The translations under genes were made by a program, and so were the position numbers. This document shows positions 41,645 to 50,943 of a DNA stretch of 64,000 nucleotides, piece by piece. Position 1 is the first letter of the stretch. Each line of letters begins with the position of its first letter. Under the pieces are notes generated by a model that ran no database searches, was not told the origin of the DNA, and worked only from the letters and a program-made list of their open reading frames with translations. This DNA comes from Kangiellaceae bacterium (GTDB lineage Bacteria > Pseudomonadota > Gammaproteobacteria > Enterobacterales > Kangiellaceae). The DNA lies in the NCBI GenBank assembly GCA_026196875.1, contig JAPHTP010000005.1:97948-161947 (forward strand), written 5' to 3'.

Positions 41645-42106
41645 ATGAGTAGCTTACCCAATTCAGATGAGTTAGCTCAAATAATTCGGGAGAACTGGAG
41701 TACCGTTTTAGACACGGATGAGTCAAATTTTGAAATTGAAAACGCTGCTCCCGAAGATAATGCCGACAACTTTATTACGGGCTGTATTTCAATTGCAGGT
41801 GATAATAAATTGGCCATTTTTGTCGACTGTTCTCGCCGATTAGTTGAACGTGCGGCATCGATTTTATTCGAGCATGAAAATCCTAGCAAAGAAGAAATAA
41901 ATGATGCGCTGGCTGAGCTCAGCAATATTCTGGGGGGGATGATCCTCTACGGATTAGAAGGCAAAAATAACTTGGGTTTACCAATTGTTACTAAAGGCAG
42001 GAAAAACTTTCTTCAGATTCCACGTAGTCAAATTCTTAGTGACGTGCATATGCGCTTTGAAGGATTACATTTTGCGGTCACGATTGTCGGTATGAAAAAG
42101 TCGTGA
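41645..42106 (+). CDS. CheX-like chemotaxis phosphatase-family protein (copy A)
   Basis: The 153-residue protein has the CheX/CheC-type central helix DALAELSNILGGMILYGLEG (about residues 88-107). The E-x-x-N pair is the catalytic signature for dephosphorylating CheY-like receivers. The surrounding alternating beta-strands (LAIFVDCSRRLVERAASILF, LHFAVTIVGMK) fit. It is followed 50 bp downstream by a receiver-domain protein and is paralogous in position and fold to the gene at 43035. Its inferred target is the adjacent response regulator. Confidence 0.75.
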   Translation: MSSLPNSDELAQIIRENWSTVLDTDESNFEIENAAPEDNADNFITGCISIAGDNKLAIFVDCSRRLVERAASILFEHENPSKEEINDALAELSNILGGMILYGLEGKNNLGLPIVTKGRKNFLQIPRSQILSDVHMRFEGLHFAVTIVGMKKS

Positions 42107-42156
42107 AGGCAGTTGAAACTTAGATATTACAGAGTTCAAATTATAAGGGTAACGGG

Positions 42157-43014
42157 ATGAAATTTTTGATTGTAGATGACAGCAAAGCAATGCAAAAAGT
42201 AGTGATGAAAACTATGCATAAGGCTGGCTACCAAGACCATCAGTACGAGTTTGCTGATAATGGACTCGAAGCATACGAGCTCATTAAAAGTTGGGGGCCG
42301 GATCTGGTTTTGTCCGATTGGCATATGCCACAAATGGATGGTATGGCCCTACTGAAAAAAATCCAAAGCGAGCAACTGAATGTTCGAATAGGACTAGTGA
42401 CAACTGAACGCTCAGAGTCAAGTATCAAAGAAGCGCTTAATGCAGGTGCTCTCTTTTTAGTTAGTAAACCATTTACGCCAGAACAGTTGGCAGAAGCAGT
42501 AATGGACGCGGTTGAAATAAAAGACGAACAACCTGACAAGTTTAATTTCCCCTCATTAAACAAAACCACAGAAATTTTGGGAGCTCTAATTCCGCAACCA
42601 TTGTTTGCCGCAGAATGCCCGGCAGTGTTGAACTTCAATTACCCATTTATTGTTGGACTTTATTCAAGTCCTAATGGCAAAGCCAGGGCGCTTTGCGTAG
42701 TCGATCACTTACTTTCTTGTTTTATGGGAGCTGCGCTTAGTGAATCTGACGCGGACCTGGCTTACGACGCTATCGGCACCTTAACTATTCCTAGCGAAAT
42801 CTATGACAATGTTATGGAAGTACTCAACGTAATCAGTGCAATGTTTTACGATCCTGACTCTCAACAAGACCTTTCATTAAGAACTGGTCATTTAGTTAAT
42901 GTTCATGTTAATAAGCTAGAAAACATCATTCACGGACCGCATATGAAACGAATGGATCTATTAATTGACGTACCTGAATACGGTAGTGGCAAGATGAGTT
43001 TATTTGCTCTTTAG
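42157..43014 (+). CDS. Response regulator with receiver domain and CheX-like C-terminal domain (copy A)
   Basis: The 285-residue protein has an N-terminal receiver domain (1-125) with acidic pocket Asp7/Asp8, phospho-acceptor Asp54 in SDWHMPQMDG, Thr82/83 and Lys104 in VSKPFTP, so it should be phosphorylated. The C-terminal half (about 145-285) has no HTH or enzymatic motif. PFIVGLYSS, FMGAALSES and IPSEIYDNVMEVLNVISAMFY look like a divergent CheC/CheX fold. It is closely similar to the protein at 43595. A histidine kinase is not encoded nearby. It probably acts through protein-protein contact. Confidence 0.82.
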   Translation: MKFLIVDDSKAMQKVVMKTMHKAGYQDHQYEFADNGLEAYELIKSWGPDLVLSDWHMPQMDGMALLKKIQSEQLNVRIGLVTTERSESSIKEALNAGALFLVSKPFTPEQLAEAVMDAVEIKDEQPDKFNFPSLNKTTEILGALIPQPLFAAECPAVLNFNYPFIVGLYSSPNGKARALCVVDHLLSCFMGAALSESDADLAYDAIGTLTIPSEIYDNVMEVLNVISAMFYDPDSQQDLSLRTGHLVNVHVNKLENIIHGPHMKRMDLLIDVPEYGSGKMSLFAL

Positions 43015-43034
43015 AGAGCTATTTAATATTAGAC

Positions 43035-43496
43035 TTGGAAATTCAGTTGATCGATTTTAACCCTGATAGCTTAAATGAAGTACTGCGAGAAAACCTTGAG
43101 ATTTTGTTTCAGGACAAAGTTGGCCTGTTGGCCCAGAAAGAGCTCTTGCTTAACAATGAATGGTATACCAGTTGTATTCCGCTAATGGGCCAAAACAAGT
43201 ATTTTATCTTAGTAGAATGCACTGATTCATTAATCAAAGATATTAGTTTATTCATGTTTGATCGGGAAGCTCCTGCACCTTCTCGAGCAGAGACAATAGA
43301 CTCGATTGCGGAATGTGCGAATATTGTCGGAGGATTAGTTAAAGGCGAACTTAAGACTCATTATGCAATGGGCCTTCCCCTTGCCTTTGCTGGTGACGGA
43401 AGCTTTTTAGAGATCCTCTATTCCAACAAAGTTGCAGAATTCTGCTATGTCTGCTTTAACGCTCCCATGCGAATAACTATATACGGAAGTATCTAG
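43035..43496 (+). CDS. CheX-like chemotaxis phosphatase-family protein (copy B)
   Basis: The 153-residue protein begins at a TTG at 43035, 20 bp after copy A of the response regulator. It has the same length and fold pattern as the protein at 41645, including the helix SIAECANIVGGLVKGELKTH with the E-x-x-N pair (about residues 92-95). Sequence identity to copy A is visibly low, so the duplication is old. The ribosome-binding site is weak and translation may be coupled to the upstream gene. Confidence 0.72.
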   Translation: MEIQLIDFNPDSLNEVLRENLEILFQDKVGLLAQKELLLNNEWYTSCIPLMGQNKYFILVECTDSLIKDISLFMFDREAPAPSRAETIDSIAECANIVGGLVKGELKTHYAMGLPLAFAGDGSFLEILYSNKVAEFCYVCFNAPMRITIYGSI

Positions 43497-43594
43497 TACT
43501 TTCATTGAGTGCAGAAATACCTCAAAACAATAAAAACTGTTCTAAACTAAAACTAATCATTAGAAAAATCCTTTAGTTCTAGAGATCTCATTAT

Positions 43595-44467
43595 ATGAAG
43601 TTTTTGATTGTTGACGATAGCAAAGCTATGCGCAACATCGTATTTAAGTCGATGCAAAAAGCGGGCTACAAAGACCATCTGTTTGAATTCGCTGAAAATG
43701 GTCAACAAGCCTTGGAGCTAATCCATAGTTGGCAGCCGGATTTAGTACTTTCCGACTGGCATATGCCAATACTCGATGGCATGGGTTTGCTAAAAGCAAT
43801 AAGAGAGCAGGAGCTAGATATTAGAATCGGGCTAATTACAACTGAACGCTCAGAAGAAAGAATCAAGGAGGCTTTGGACGCGGGAGCCTTATTTTTAGTA
43901 AGTAAACCATTTACGCCAGACCAGCTTAACTCTGCAGTATTTGACGCCCTATCAATTCCAGATGACTCGGAAGAAAGCAAGCTGACAGGAATAATCCAAG
44001 CAGAGCAAGAGCAATTGCAGGAAATTTTTAACGAACAATTTGAACAAGATGTGCACTTGTATCCCGGAAAAATCCATAACCAATTCAATTACCCATTTAT
44101 CGTTGGTACCTACTGCGACGAGGCCAATCAAATCGATGGTATTTGTATTTTAGATAATGCTGCTTCTTGCTTTTTAGGCGCAGCACTAACTGAAGTTCCA
44201 TCCACCTACGCATATGAATCAATTAGCAACGAGATGATCTCTCGCGAAATATATGACAATGCTGCAGACATATTACATTCTTTGAGTACTGCATTTTATG
44301 ACTCATCGACGTTGCAGGAGCTCAGATTTAAATCGGCCAATTTAGTTAATAACCAAGTCGAGAAATTATTATCAGCCCTAGACAGTAAAGCCATGCTACG
44401 TAACGATTATTTAGTTGAAACTCCGGGGTATGGTATTGGCCGAATGATAATATTATCAAAAGGATAA
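43595..44467 (+). CDS. Response regulator with receiver domain and CheX-like C-terminal domain (copy B)
   Basis: The 290-residue paralogue of the protein at 42157 begins almost identically (MKFLIVDDSKAM). It keeps Asp7/Asp8, the phospho-acceptor in SDWHMPILDG, GLITTERSE and the Lys in VSKPFTP. The C-terminal domain repeats the pattern NYPFIVGTY, SCFLGAALTE and SREIYDNAADILHSLSTAFY. It completes the second CheX-receiver pair. Receiver domains are far more similar than the CheX partners, suggesting that they share an input kinase but have different partner proteins; this is inference. Confidence 0.82.
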   Translation: MKFLIVDDSKAMRNIVFKSMQKAGYKDHLFEFAENGQQALELIHSWQPDLVLSDWHMPILDGMGLLKAIREQELDIRIGLITTERSEERIKEALDAGALFLVSKPFTPDQLNSAVFDALSIPDDSEESKLTGIIQAEQEQLQEIFNEQFEQDVHLYPGKIHNQFNYPFIVGTYCDEANQIDGICILDNAASCFLGAALTEVPSTYAYESISNEMISREIYDNAADILHSLSTAFYDSSTLQELRFKSANLVNNQVEKLLSALDSKAMLRNDYLVETPGYGIGRMIILSKG

Positions 44468-44499
44468 CTTGCTTTTCTTAGTTTAAGAATAAGGTAACT

Positions 44500-45648
44500 C
44501 TATTTTAACTTGTTACTATACATTGCTTCGTCTGCCCGGTGTAAAGCGACATCTGGTTCACCTCCCACTTCTAAATATGCCGCGCCGACCGAAAACTTTA
44601 TAGTCGGCCCTTTAGCCTTGGTTTGGTCTAAGTTATTATGGACAGATTCAATTCTTTCGTGAGTCATATCAGGCTCAACCCCACAGGCCACAACTACGAA
44701 TTCATCCCCGGCATAACGAATAATGTGGTCTTCACGCCTAAAACTAAGTTGTAGTGCATTGGCAAATAGCTGCAGACATAAGTCCCCGATTTTATGCCCA
44801 TAACGGTCATTGATCATTTTAAAGTTGTCTAAGTCAAAGAAGACAATTGTTGCGCCTGTTTGCTTTGCTTTATTTAACACGTGGCGCAAGGTTCGCCGAT
44901 TCCCGAGTCCGGTTAATACATCTTTATCTACTAAATCTTGCAACTCATTTTTAACCTCAACCAAATTATCACAGGTTGTGGTAAGCTCATTTTGAATGGT
45001 TCGGTAAAGAGCAAGAACACAGCCGAGCGCAATACACCATTCCGCTGCACTATCAAAAGAAGAATGAGACGCAAGAAAAAACCGGACGATTTCCAAAGTG
45101 TTTTCGGGTACGGTGGCATTAACGCCGTAACTTATAGCTTCCACCAAAGCCAGTATCGCACGCGCGCCAAAACCAACCGCTATCCAGGCCAACACCGCAC
45201 TACTCATTCGTAACGCAATAATAGTTCCGACACTTAAACCAATACATATCACACTGGCCTGTACGACCCCCAGCCAATCTATCGAAGGTATTAGTAAGCC
45301 GCCAAAAAAAGCAAAAACAAAACAGCCTAAAACAATTGTCTGCTGATGAAACTGAACAAATGGTCGGCCTACGTACTGCTGCACGCCAGCTAGTAATAGC
45401 GTCACAAACAAGGACTTAAAAAAGATGTAAGCTCCGGCAACTATTTTGAAAATGAAAATCGAGTCCGGCTGTAAAAGCCAATAGAGCACAGTAACAACTA
45501 GTGCAGCCAAATTTGCTAGCCAGGCTCCGACCCAAGGTCGTAGTTCTACTCTTTGAGTTGATCGCGCCAATGACAAGAAAAATAGTGCAATCATAATAGC
45601 TGAACTGATCTGTACGATTGTACTCCAACGCCACAACAGCAATTCCAT
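44500..45648 (-). CDS. Membrane-bound diguanylate cyclase
   Basis: The 382-residue protein has about six to seven TM helices (1-210), a short linker helix and a C-terminal GGDEF domain (about 230-382). The active-site motif is AGDEF, an accepted active variant. FFDLDNFKMINDRYGHKIGD is present. The RRED motif lies five residues ahead of AGDEF and forms the product-inhibition I-site (RxxD). It should make c-di-GMP from GTP in response to an unknown membrane signal. Its convergent position after the CheX-receiver modules suggests a local signalling cluster. Confidence 0.9.
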   Translation of the reverse strand: MELLLWRWSTIVQISSAIMIALFFLSLARSTQRVELRPWVGAWLANLAALVVTVLYWLLQPDSIFIFKIVAGAYIFFKSLFVTLLLAGVQQYVGRPFVQFHQQTIVLGCFVFAFFGGLLIPSIDWLGVVQASVICIGLSVGTIIALRMSSAVLAWIAVGFGARAILALVEAISYGVNATVPENTLEIVRFFLASHSSFDSAAEWCIALGCVLALYRTIQNELTTTCDNLVEVKNELQDLVDKDVLTGLGNRRTLRHVLNKAKQTGATIVFFDLDNFKMINDRYGHKIGDLCLQLFANALQLSFRREDHIIRYAGDEFVVVACGVEPDMTHERIESVHNNLDQTKAKGPTIKFSVGAAYLEVGGEPDVALHRADEAMYSNKLK

Positions 45649-46499
45649 AATAAACAGTGTCCGTCCGTCTTAAATCAGTTTTTTGATATTAGAAAAGAGG
45701 TGTTTTGAGGTTATTTATCAATATTAAGACAAGTATGGATGAAGTATAAAAACTAAACAAGCCTCAAACATCCAAGGATAGTTTCACAGGAAATATATCG
45801 CAATTGCTGCAATCCCCCCCTTATCGACTCTTAACAAACCGCTTCTATTAAACAAAATCCTCACGCCAATCAATTTCTCTCATGTAATGAATTTATTTAT
45901 TGTACACATCATTACATTTCTATTATATCCATACTACCGGATCATACTGTACAGAAAACGGACAAAACTAATAAAGCTCAAAGATTGAATGAAAAAAATA
46001 CAGATAGGTATCTCATCATTGGCGTCATTGGTCGTTAAAATGAAACTAAATAGAATAATCATAGCTATGTCTGCGACGATGCTTGGGGCAGGGTCTACAG
46101 CTCAGGTAGACAATCTTTCACTCAGGGGCAGCTAGGAAGGTGCCGGGTTATTGCTAAAATCCATCTCACCCGTAGCAGGATGATCCTTCAGTTAAACAAT
46201 TTCCTCCAGCACAAGTTTGATACTCATCGTAAAAAACTCTTTTGCTTGTATATCAAGCATTAGCAAGCCGTTTTTATTTAACTGTCAATTGGCAAAAAAA
46301 GGATTAAAAACAATGAGTTATCAGACAAAAAAAGATGTTTAAACATTTGAAACAACTCCCCCCTTTACCTCACCCCGTCTATTCTATAGGCTTGCACATG
46401 CAATAATTAGAAAAGTCAGATCGTTCCGTTCAAGCTGTAATTGATCTGGCTTCTAGTCATATCTCAAAATTAATATAAATATATCCTCGGGAGAGTTAA
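45649..46499. other. Long intergenic region before the amidohydrolase gene
   Basis: About 850 bp without a normal gene. It contains a short signal-peptide-like ORF at 46040-46135, possibly a gene remnant, listed separately. No terminator or clear promoter is assigned. Confidence 0.5.
46040..46135 (+). pseudogene. Short signal-peptide-like ORF, possible remnant of a secreted-protein gene
   Basis: A 31-codon ORF begins MKLNRIIIAMSATMLGAGSTAQ, a good Sec signal peptide with a plausible cleavage site, then stops after ten more residues. There is no clear ribosome-binding site. The frame continues after the TAG for about 14 codons before another stop. Either a very small secreted peptide or the broken 5' end of a lost gene would fit. 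Confidence 0.3.
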
Positions 46500-49400
46500 A
46501 TGAAGCTGATTACAAGCTGTGTTTCGGCTGCATTAACCAGTGTATTGCTCGCGACTTCAAGCGTACATGCGGAAGAAGCCAAGAAAGTGAGCAAACCAGC
46601 GGTAGCAGAAGAAAAAAAAGTAGATAAAAAAGTTGAAAAGTGGGACGTAAATAATCCTCCAGGTGAAGAAAAAGCAATCAAGATCAAAACGTCAACGACC
46701 ACTTGGAGTAGCGTTGACGTGAGTCCTGATGGAAAAACCATCATTTTTGATATGTTAGGCGATATATATTCCATTCCTACGAAAGGCGGTAAGGCTAAAG
46801 CACTCACTAATGAAATTGCTTGGAATATGCAGCCTAGATTCAGCCCTGATGGCAAACAAATTGCGTTTATTTCCGACCGCAAAGGCGGTGACAATCTTTG
46901 GGTAATGAACACTGACGGAAGCAACATGAAATCAGTTAGTGATGCTAAGCGAGATCTAGCACACTCGCCTAACTGGTCTCCAGATGGAAATTATATCGCT
47001 GTAAACCGAGGATTTGTCGGTGCCCGCTCAATTCCTGGCGGTGAAATCTGGCTCTACCACAAAGCAGGTGGTTCAGGTTACATGCTGGTCAAGAGAATTG
47101 GCGGCGAGCAGGCGCAAAAAACTATAGGTGAACCAGCTTTCTCTCCAGATGGTCGTTATGTTTACTACGCCAAGGACTCTACTCCGGGCAGCGTCTGGCA
47201 ATATAACAAAAATCCAACAACGCAAATCTTCAGCATTTACCGCTTAGACAGAGAAACTGGTGAGAACATCAATTTTGTCGGCGGCTCCGGTGGCGCGATC
47301 GCTCCGACACCTTCGAATGACGGAAAGTACTTGGCCTATGTTCGCCGCGTGGACACTAACTCTGTTCTATTTATTAAAGATTTAAAAACAGGTGTCGATA
47401 CGCCACTTTACGCAAACCTAGACAGAGACTTGCAAGAAACCAATGGTATGCACGGTAACTATCCTCAGTTTGACTGGACGCCAGATAACAAATCTATCGT
47501 CTTCTGGGCTGGTGGTAAAATTCGTAAGGTTTCGATTAAAGACAAAAAAGTGGCTGTAATTCCGTTTGAAATAGAAGCTGAAAAGCAGATTACGCCTGCG
47601 GTTAGATTTGCCATTGACGTTGCACCAGAAAAATTTGATGTAAAAATGATCCGCTGGGCTCAGAAATCCCCAAAAGGCGACAAAGTTGTTTATCAAGCGC
47701 TTGGAAAAATTTATGTACATGACATTAAAACAGGTAAGCGCAAGCGACTAACCAGCCAGAAGGATCACTTTGAGTTTTATCCAACCTTTTCACCAGACGG
47801 CAAAAAAGTTGCCTACGTTACTTGGGACGATCAGAAACTGGGCAGTGTAAAAATAGTTTCTAGCAGAGGTGGTCGAGGAAAAACTGTAACAACAGAGCCC
47901 GGTCACTATGTTGAACCATCTTTTTCGAACGACTCTAAAAACTTGGTTTTCAGACGCTTTAGTGGTGGTTACTTGACGTCTCCAGAGTATTCGATGGAAC
48001 CAGGCTTATATGTTGCGGACGTCAAAGGCAAAAAAATGAAGAGGGTACACGAGTCAGGTGTTAACCCGCAGTTCACGAAGGACGGAAAGCGTATCATTTT
48101 CTCTAGTTTTGGCTGGGGCGCAAAAGCAAAACTATCTAGCGTTAACTTAAATGGCGATGATGTTCGTGAGCATTTAAACGGCATGGATATTACCGAGTTT
48201 CAGGTTTCCCCTGACGGTAACTGGGTAGCCTTTACCCAGCAATTTAACGCTTACGTAGCGCCGTTCGTTTTAACAGGCAAAGCAGAGTCGTTAACCAAGA
48301 GCAGTAAAAATGTTCCAGTTAAACAAATCTCTAAGCGGAGCGGCGAATATTTAAGTTGGTCAGCGAATAGCGATTCCCTTAGCTGGGCACTCGGTTCAAC
48401 TTTATATCAACGCGATCTAAAAGACGCTTTCTCCCATATGGCAGGCAGCCCTGAAAAATTACCAGAACCGGTAACTGAAGGTATTGATCTTTCTTTCAGT
48501 AAGAAAGCAGATATCCCGTCAGGAATGATCGCCCTTGTTGGTGGAGACGTAGTTACAATGCGTAATGCTCAATCTGAGCAAGAAGTCATTAAAAATGGCG
48601 TCGTATTAGTAGACGGCAACCGCATTAAAGCAGTGGGTGAAAAAGGCAACGTTACTATTCCTAAATCAGCCAAAGTTATTGATGTTACCGGGAAAGTAAT
48701 TGCCCCTGGAATGGTAGATGTTCATGCGCATGGTGGACAAGCCAGTAACGAAATTACCCCTCAACAAAACTGGATGAGTTATTCCTCATTGGCATTTGGT
48801 GTTACTACGATTCATGATCCATCAAATGACTCTAGTGAAATTTTTTCGGCAAGTGAGATGCAGCGCGCAGGTATTACCGTCAGCCCGAGAATTTACTCAA
48901 CAGGTACCATTTTATATGGCGCAAAAGCCCCGGGTTACACCGCTCACATCGATAATATGGAAGACGCAAAATTCCATTTGCAACGTATGAAAGATATTGG
49001 TGCTATTTCTGTGAAAAGCTACCAACAGCCACGTAGAGATCAAAAGCAGCAAGTAATTGCCGCTGGTAAAGAGCTCGGTATCATGGTGGTTCCGGAAGGT
49101 GGTGCTAAGTTCTACCACAATATGGGAATGATAATCGATGGCCACACAGGTATCGAACATGCCCTGCCAATTGCTGATGTTTATGATGATGTGAAACAAC
49201 TTTGGTCGCAAACTGAAGTCGGTTATTCGCCGACATTTGGGGTTGCCTACGGCGGGCTTTCCGGTGAAACTTATTGGTATGATAGAACACCTGTGTGGGA
49301 AAATGAAAAGTTGCTTCAGTGGACGCCACGTTACTTTGTCGATCCAAACTCTATCCGTCGTAGCACTGCACCGGATGATCATTACAACCACTTTAACGTA

Positions 49401-49847
49401 GCCAAAACTGCAAAAGAGTTAAATGAGAAGGGCGTGCCTGTATTGATTGGTGCTCACGGTCAAAGAGAAGGCCTTGCTGCTCACTGGGAAATTTGGATGA
49501 TGAACCAAGGCGGGTTTACTCCATGGGAAGCGCTGCGTGGCGCAACCATTGACGGCGCTGCTTACCTTGGTATGGATAAAGATATCGGGAGTATCGAAAC
49601 CGGTAAACTTGCTGATTTAATGATTGTAGATGGTGATGTTTTAAATGACCTTCGCAAGTCGACAAATATCGCCTACACAATGATTAATGGCCGTTTATTC
49701 GACGCTAATACCATGAATGAAGTTGGCCGCAAAAATGTTCACAAACGCGAGCCATTTTTCTTCGAGAAGCTTCAAATGCAATCGTTGCCTGATGCAACGG
49801 CTAAAGCATTGAAGTTAAAACAACAGCAATATCATTGGCGCCATTAG
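46500..49847 (+). CDS. Secreted TolB-like beta-propeller fused to an amidohydrolase
   Basis: The 1115-residue protein has a signal peptide (about 1-24) and a Lys/Glu-rich linker. A long PD40/TolB-type propeller follows (about 60-640), with repeats such as PRFSPDGKQIAFISDRKGGDN, PTFSPDGKKVAYVTWDD and SVDVSPDGKTIIFDMLGD. The C-terminal amidohydrolase domain (about 670-1090) contains the metal HxH motif in GMVDVHAHGG, a possible carbamylated-lysine strand (SVKSYQQP), IDGHTGIEHALP, and GAHGQREGLAAHWE. Its length is normal for this family, and related proteins may act on peptides or amides. The substrate is unknown. It is a monocistronic unit with its own terminator. Confidence 0.9.
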   Translation: MKLITSCVSAALTSVLLATSSVHAEEAKKVSKPAVAEEKKVDKKVEKWDVNNPPGEEKAIKIKTSTTTWSSVDVSPDGKTIIFDMLGDIYSIPTKGGKAKALTNEIAWNMQPRFSPDGKQIAFISDRKGGDNLWVMNTDGSNMKSVSDAKRDLAHSPNWSPDGNYIAVNRGFVGARSIPGGEIWLYHKAGGSGYMLVKRIGGEQAQKTIGEPAFSPDGRYVYYAKDSTPGSVWQYNKNPTTQIFSIYRLDRETGENINFVGGSGGAIAPTPSNDGKYLAYVRRVDTNSVLFIKDLKTGVDTPLYANLDRDLQETNGMHGNYPQFDWTPDNKSIVFWAGGKIRKVSIKDKKVAVIPFEIEAEKQITPAVRFAIDVAPEKFDVKMIRWAQKSPKGDKVVYQALGKIYVHDIKTGKRKRLTSQKDHFEFYPTFSPDGKKVAYVTWDDQKLGSVKIVSSRGGRGKTVTTEPGHYVEPSFSNDSKNLVFRRFSGGYLTSPEYSMEPGLYVADVKGKKMKRVHESGVNPQFTKDGKRIIFSSFGWGAKAKLSSVNLNGDDVREHLNGMDITEFQVSPDGNWVAFTQQFNAYVAPFVLTGKAESLTKSSKNVPVKQISKRSGEYLSWSANSDSLSWALGSTLYQRDLKDAFSHMAGSPEKLPEPVTEGIDLSFSKKADIPSGMIALVGGDVVTMRNAQSEQEVIKNGVVLVDGNRIKAVGEKGNVTIPKSAKVIDVTGKVIAPGMVDVHAHGGQASNEITPQQNWMSYSSLAFGVTTIHDPSNDSSEIFSASEMQRAGITVSPRIYSTGTILYGAKAPGYTAHIDNMEDAKFHLQRMKDIGAISVKSYQQPRRDQKQQVIAAGKELGIMVVPEGGAKFYHNMGMIIDGHTGIEHALPIADVYDDVKQLWSQTEVGYSPTFGVAYGGLSGETYWYDRTPVWENEKLLQWTPRYFVDPNSIRRSTAPDDHYNHFNVAKTAKELNEKGVPVLIGAHGQREGLAAHWEIWMMNQGGFTPWEALRGATIDGAAYLGMDKDIGSIETGKLADLMIVDGDVLNDLRKSTNIAYTMINGRLFDANTMNEVGRKNVHKREPFFFEKLQMQSLPDATAKALKLKQQQYHWRH

Positions 49848-49860
49848 TCGTTTTTATCGA

Positions 49861-49892
49861 AAAGGCCCGGCGGTTTAGCCGGGCCTTTTTGT
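49861..49892 (+). terminator. Rho-independent terminator after the amidohydrolase
   Basis: AAAGGCCCGGC (49861-49871) pairs with GCCGGGCCTTT (49878-49888) across a 6-nt loop and is followed by T. Confidence 0.92.
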
Positions 49893-49990
49893 TTATGACT
49901 CCTCCTTTTTAAAACTCCCTATTGAATTTTTTTCTTATATCCTCATATAAGCTGTGACTAACTAGATTTCACAATTGACAAATCAGCTTA

Positions 49991-50371
49991 ATGAAACAAG
50001 GTCCTATACAACTTTGGCTTTTGGCATTATTTACCCTGCTAGGTGGAATTATTTCTGCCCCGTCGGGCTACGCCAAGGCAAAAGCTGATGTAGAAATTGC
50101 TGAACAACTCGATACGAGTAGTTCTTGCCAATTTGAGCTACAGGCAGGTAAGAAACGTCCCGTATCAGAGCACTACAAGCCACTTGAAAATTACTTAGCT
50201 AGTACCGCAGATTCTGATTTAACATTACTGCTGGCATACAACATACAGGATGAACTTCAGTTTCAATTACAAACCTATCAAATGAGTCTCTTTCAGCATC
50301 ATTTATATTCCCCCTCTCTGTACAAATGCTTCAACCAATCCAAAGAGTCAGCTGACAGCTATAGAGCTTAA
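49991..50371 (+). CDS. Small secreted protein, unknown function
   Basis: The 126-residue protein has a signal peptide (MKQGPIQLWLLALFTLLGG onward, cut near SGYA|KA). The short polar mature part has two cysteines (SSCQFEL and YKCFNQ), possibly disulfide-bonded. It is rich in Gln, Leu and Tyr. It matches no family I recognise. It lies between the amidohydrolase and a small membrane protein in the same direction. Confidence 0.55.
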   Translation: MKQGPIQLWLLALFTLLGGIISAPSGYAKAKADVEIAEQLDTSSSCQFELQAGKKRPVSEHYKPLENYLASTADSDLTLLLAYNIQDELQFQLQTYQMSLFQHHLYSPSLYKCFNQSKESADSYRA

Positions 50372-50492
50372 ACCGATCTCTCGGTTCAACTTTACTTGGA
50401 TGCCTTACAAAGGTCTCAGTACCTGGTAAAAACACCTAGGAAAGGTCGAACTTTATTCACTAAATTTTAGTTTTCTTTTGTCGGAGTTTTCT

Positions 50493-50885
50493 ATGGCTGG
50501 TCTTATTTCGTTATTAGCTTTTATCATATTTTTAATTCAAGATGTTCCCCTCCTAATAGTTGAGCTTTTGGAACTGCTCAAAGCTTTACTCAACCCTACA
50601 GGTGTTTTAACCGAACAAAACCTTTCGTTAATTGCCTATCTTTTAATGCTCTACCTTCCCTGGCTTGTACTCACAGGGTTGTTGCGCCTATTTATTTGGT
50701 TAATTAAACGAGCAAAAAAAAGAAAGTCTGGCGTAATTATCTTACTTTCCTTTTTTCAGATGTTTTTACCGGATCCTTATGCTGAAAGAACAATAAAAAC
50801 CGTACAAGTGCAGAAGAAAAAAGAAGTTAAAACCGAAAATACGCCGAAAGACAGGAATAAACAGACTGATATAGATCTCGAATAA
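50493..50885 (+). CDS. Small membrane protein, unknown function
   Basis: From the ATG at 50493 (GGAG seven bases upstream) the protein has 130 residues. A TTG at 50478 would add five residues and is less likely. It has an N-terminal hydrophobic stretch, a second long TM pair (LIAYLLMLYLPWLVLTGLLR), a basic cluster RAKKRKSG and a hydrophilic Lys-rich tail. It is not recognised as a known family. Confidence 0.55.
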   Translation: MAGLISLLAFIIFLIQDVPLLIVELLELLKALLNPTGVLTEQNLSLIAYLLMLYLPWLVLTGLLRLFIWLIKRAKKRKSGVIILLSFFQMFLPDPYAERTIKTVQVQKKKEVKTENTPKDRNKQTDIDLE

Positions 50886-50943
50886 TTTTGCGGTTTGGTT
50901 AAAGTTAGGGATAAAATCAAATAAACCAATATTGAGATCCAAT

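Noticed and set aside
42240..42638. Minus-strand ORF opposite the first response regulator, mirrored at 43702-44088
   Set aside because: The two antisense ORFs look alike only because the sense genes are paralogues. Neither has a ribosome-binding site.
48912..49391. A 159-codon ORF on the minus strand
   Set aside because: It lies completely inside the amidohydrolase gene on the other strand, with His/Cys/Ile-rich composition typical of an antisense shadow.
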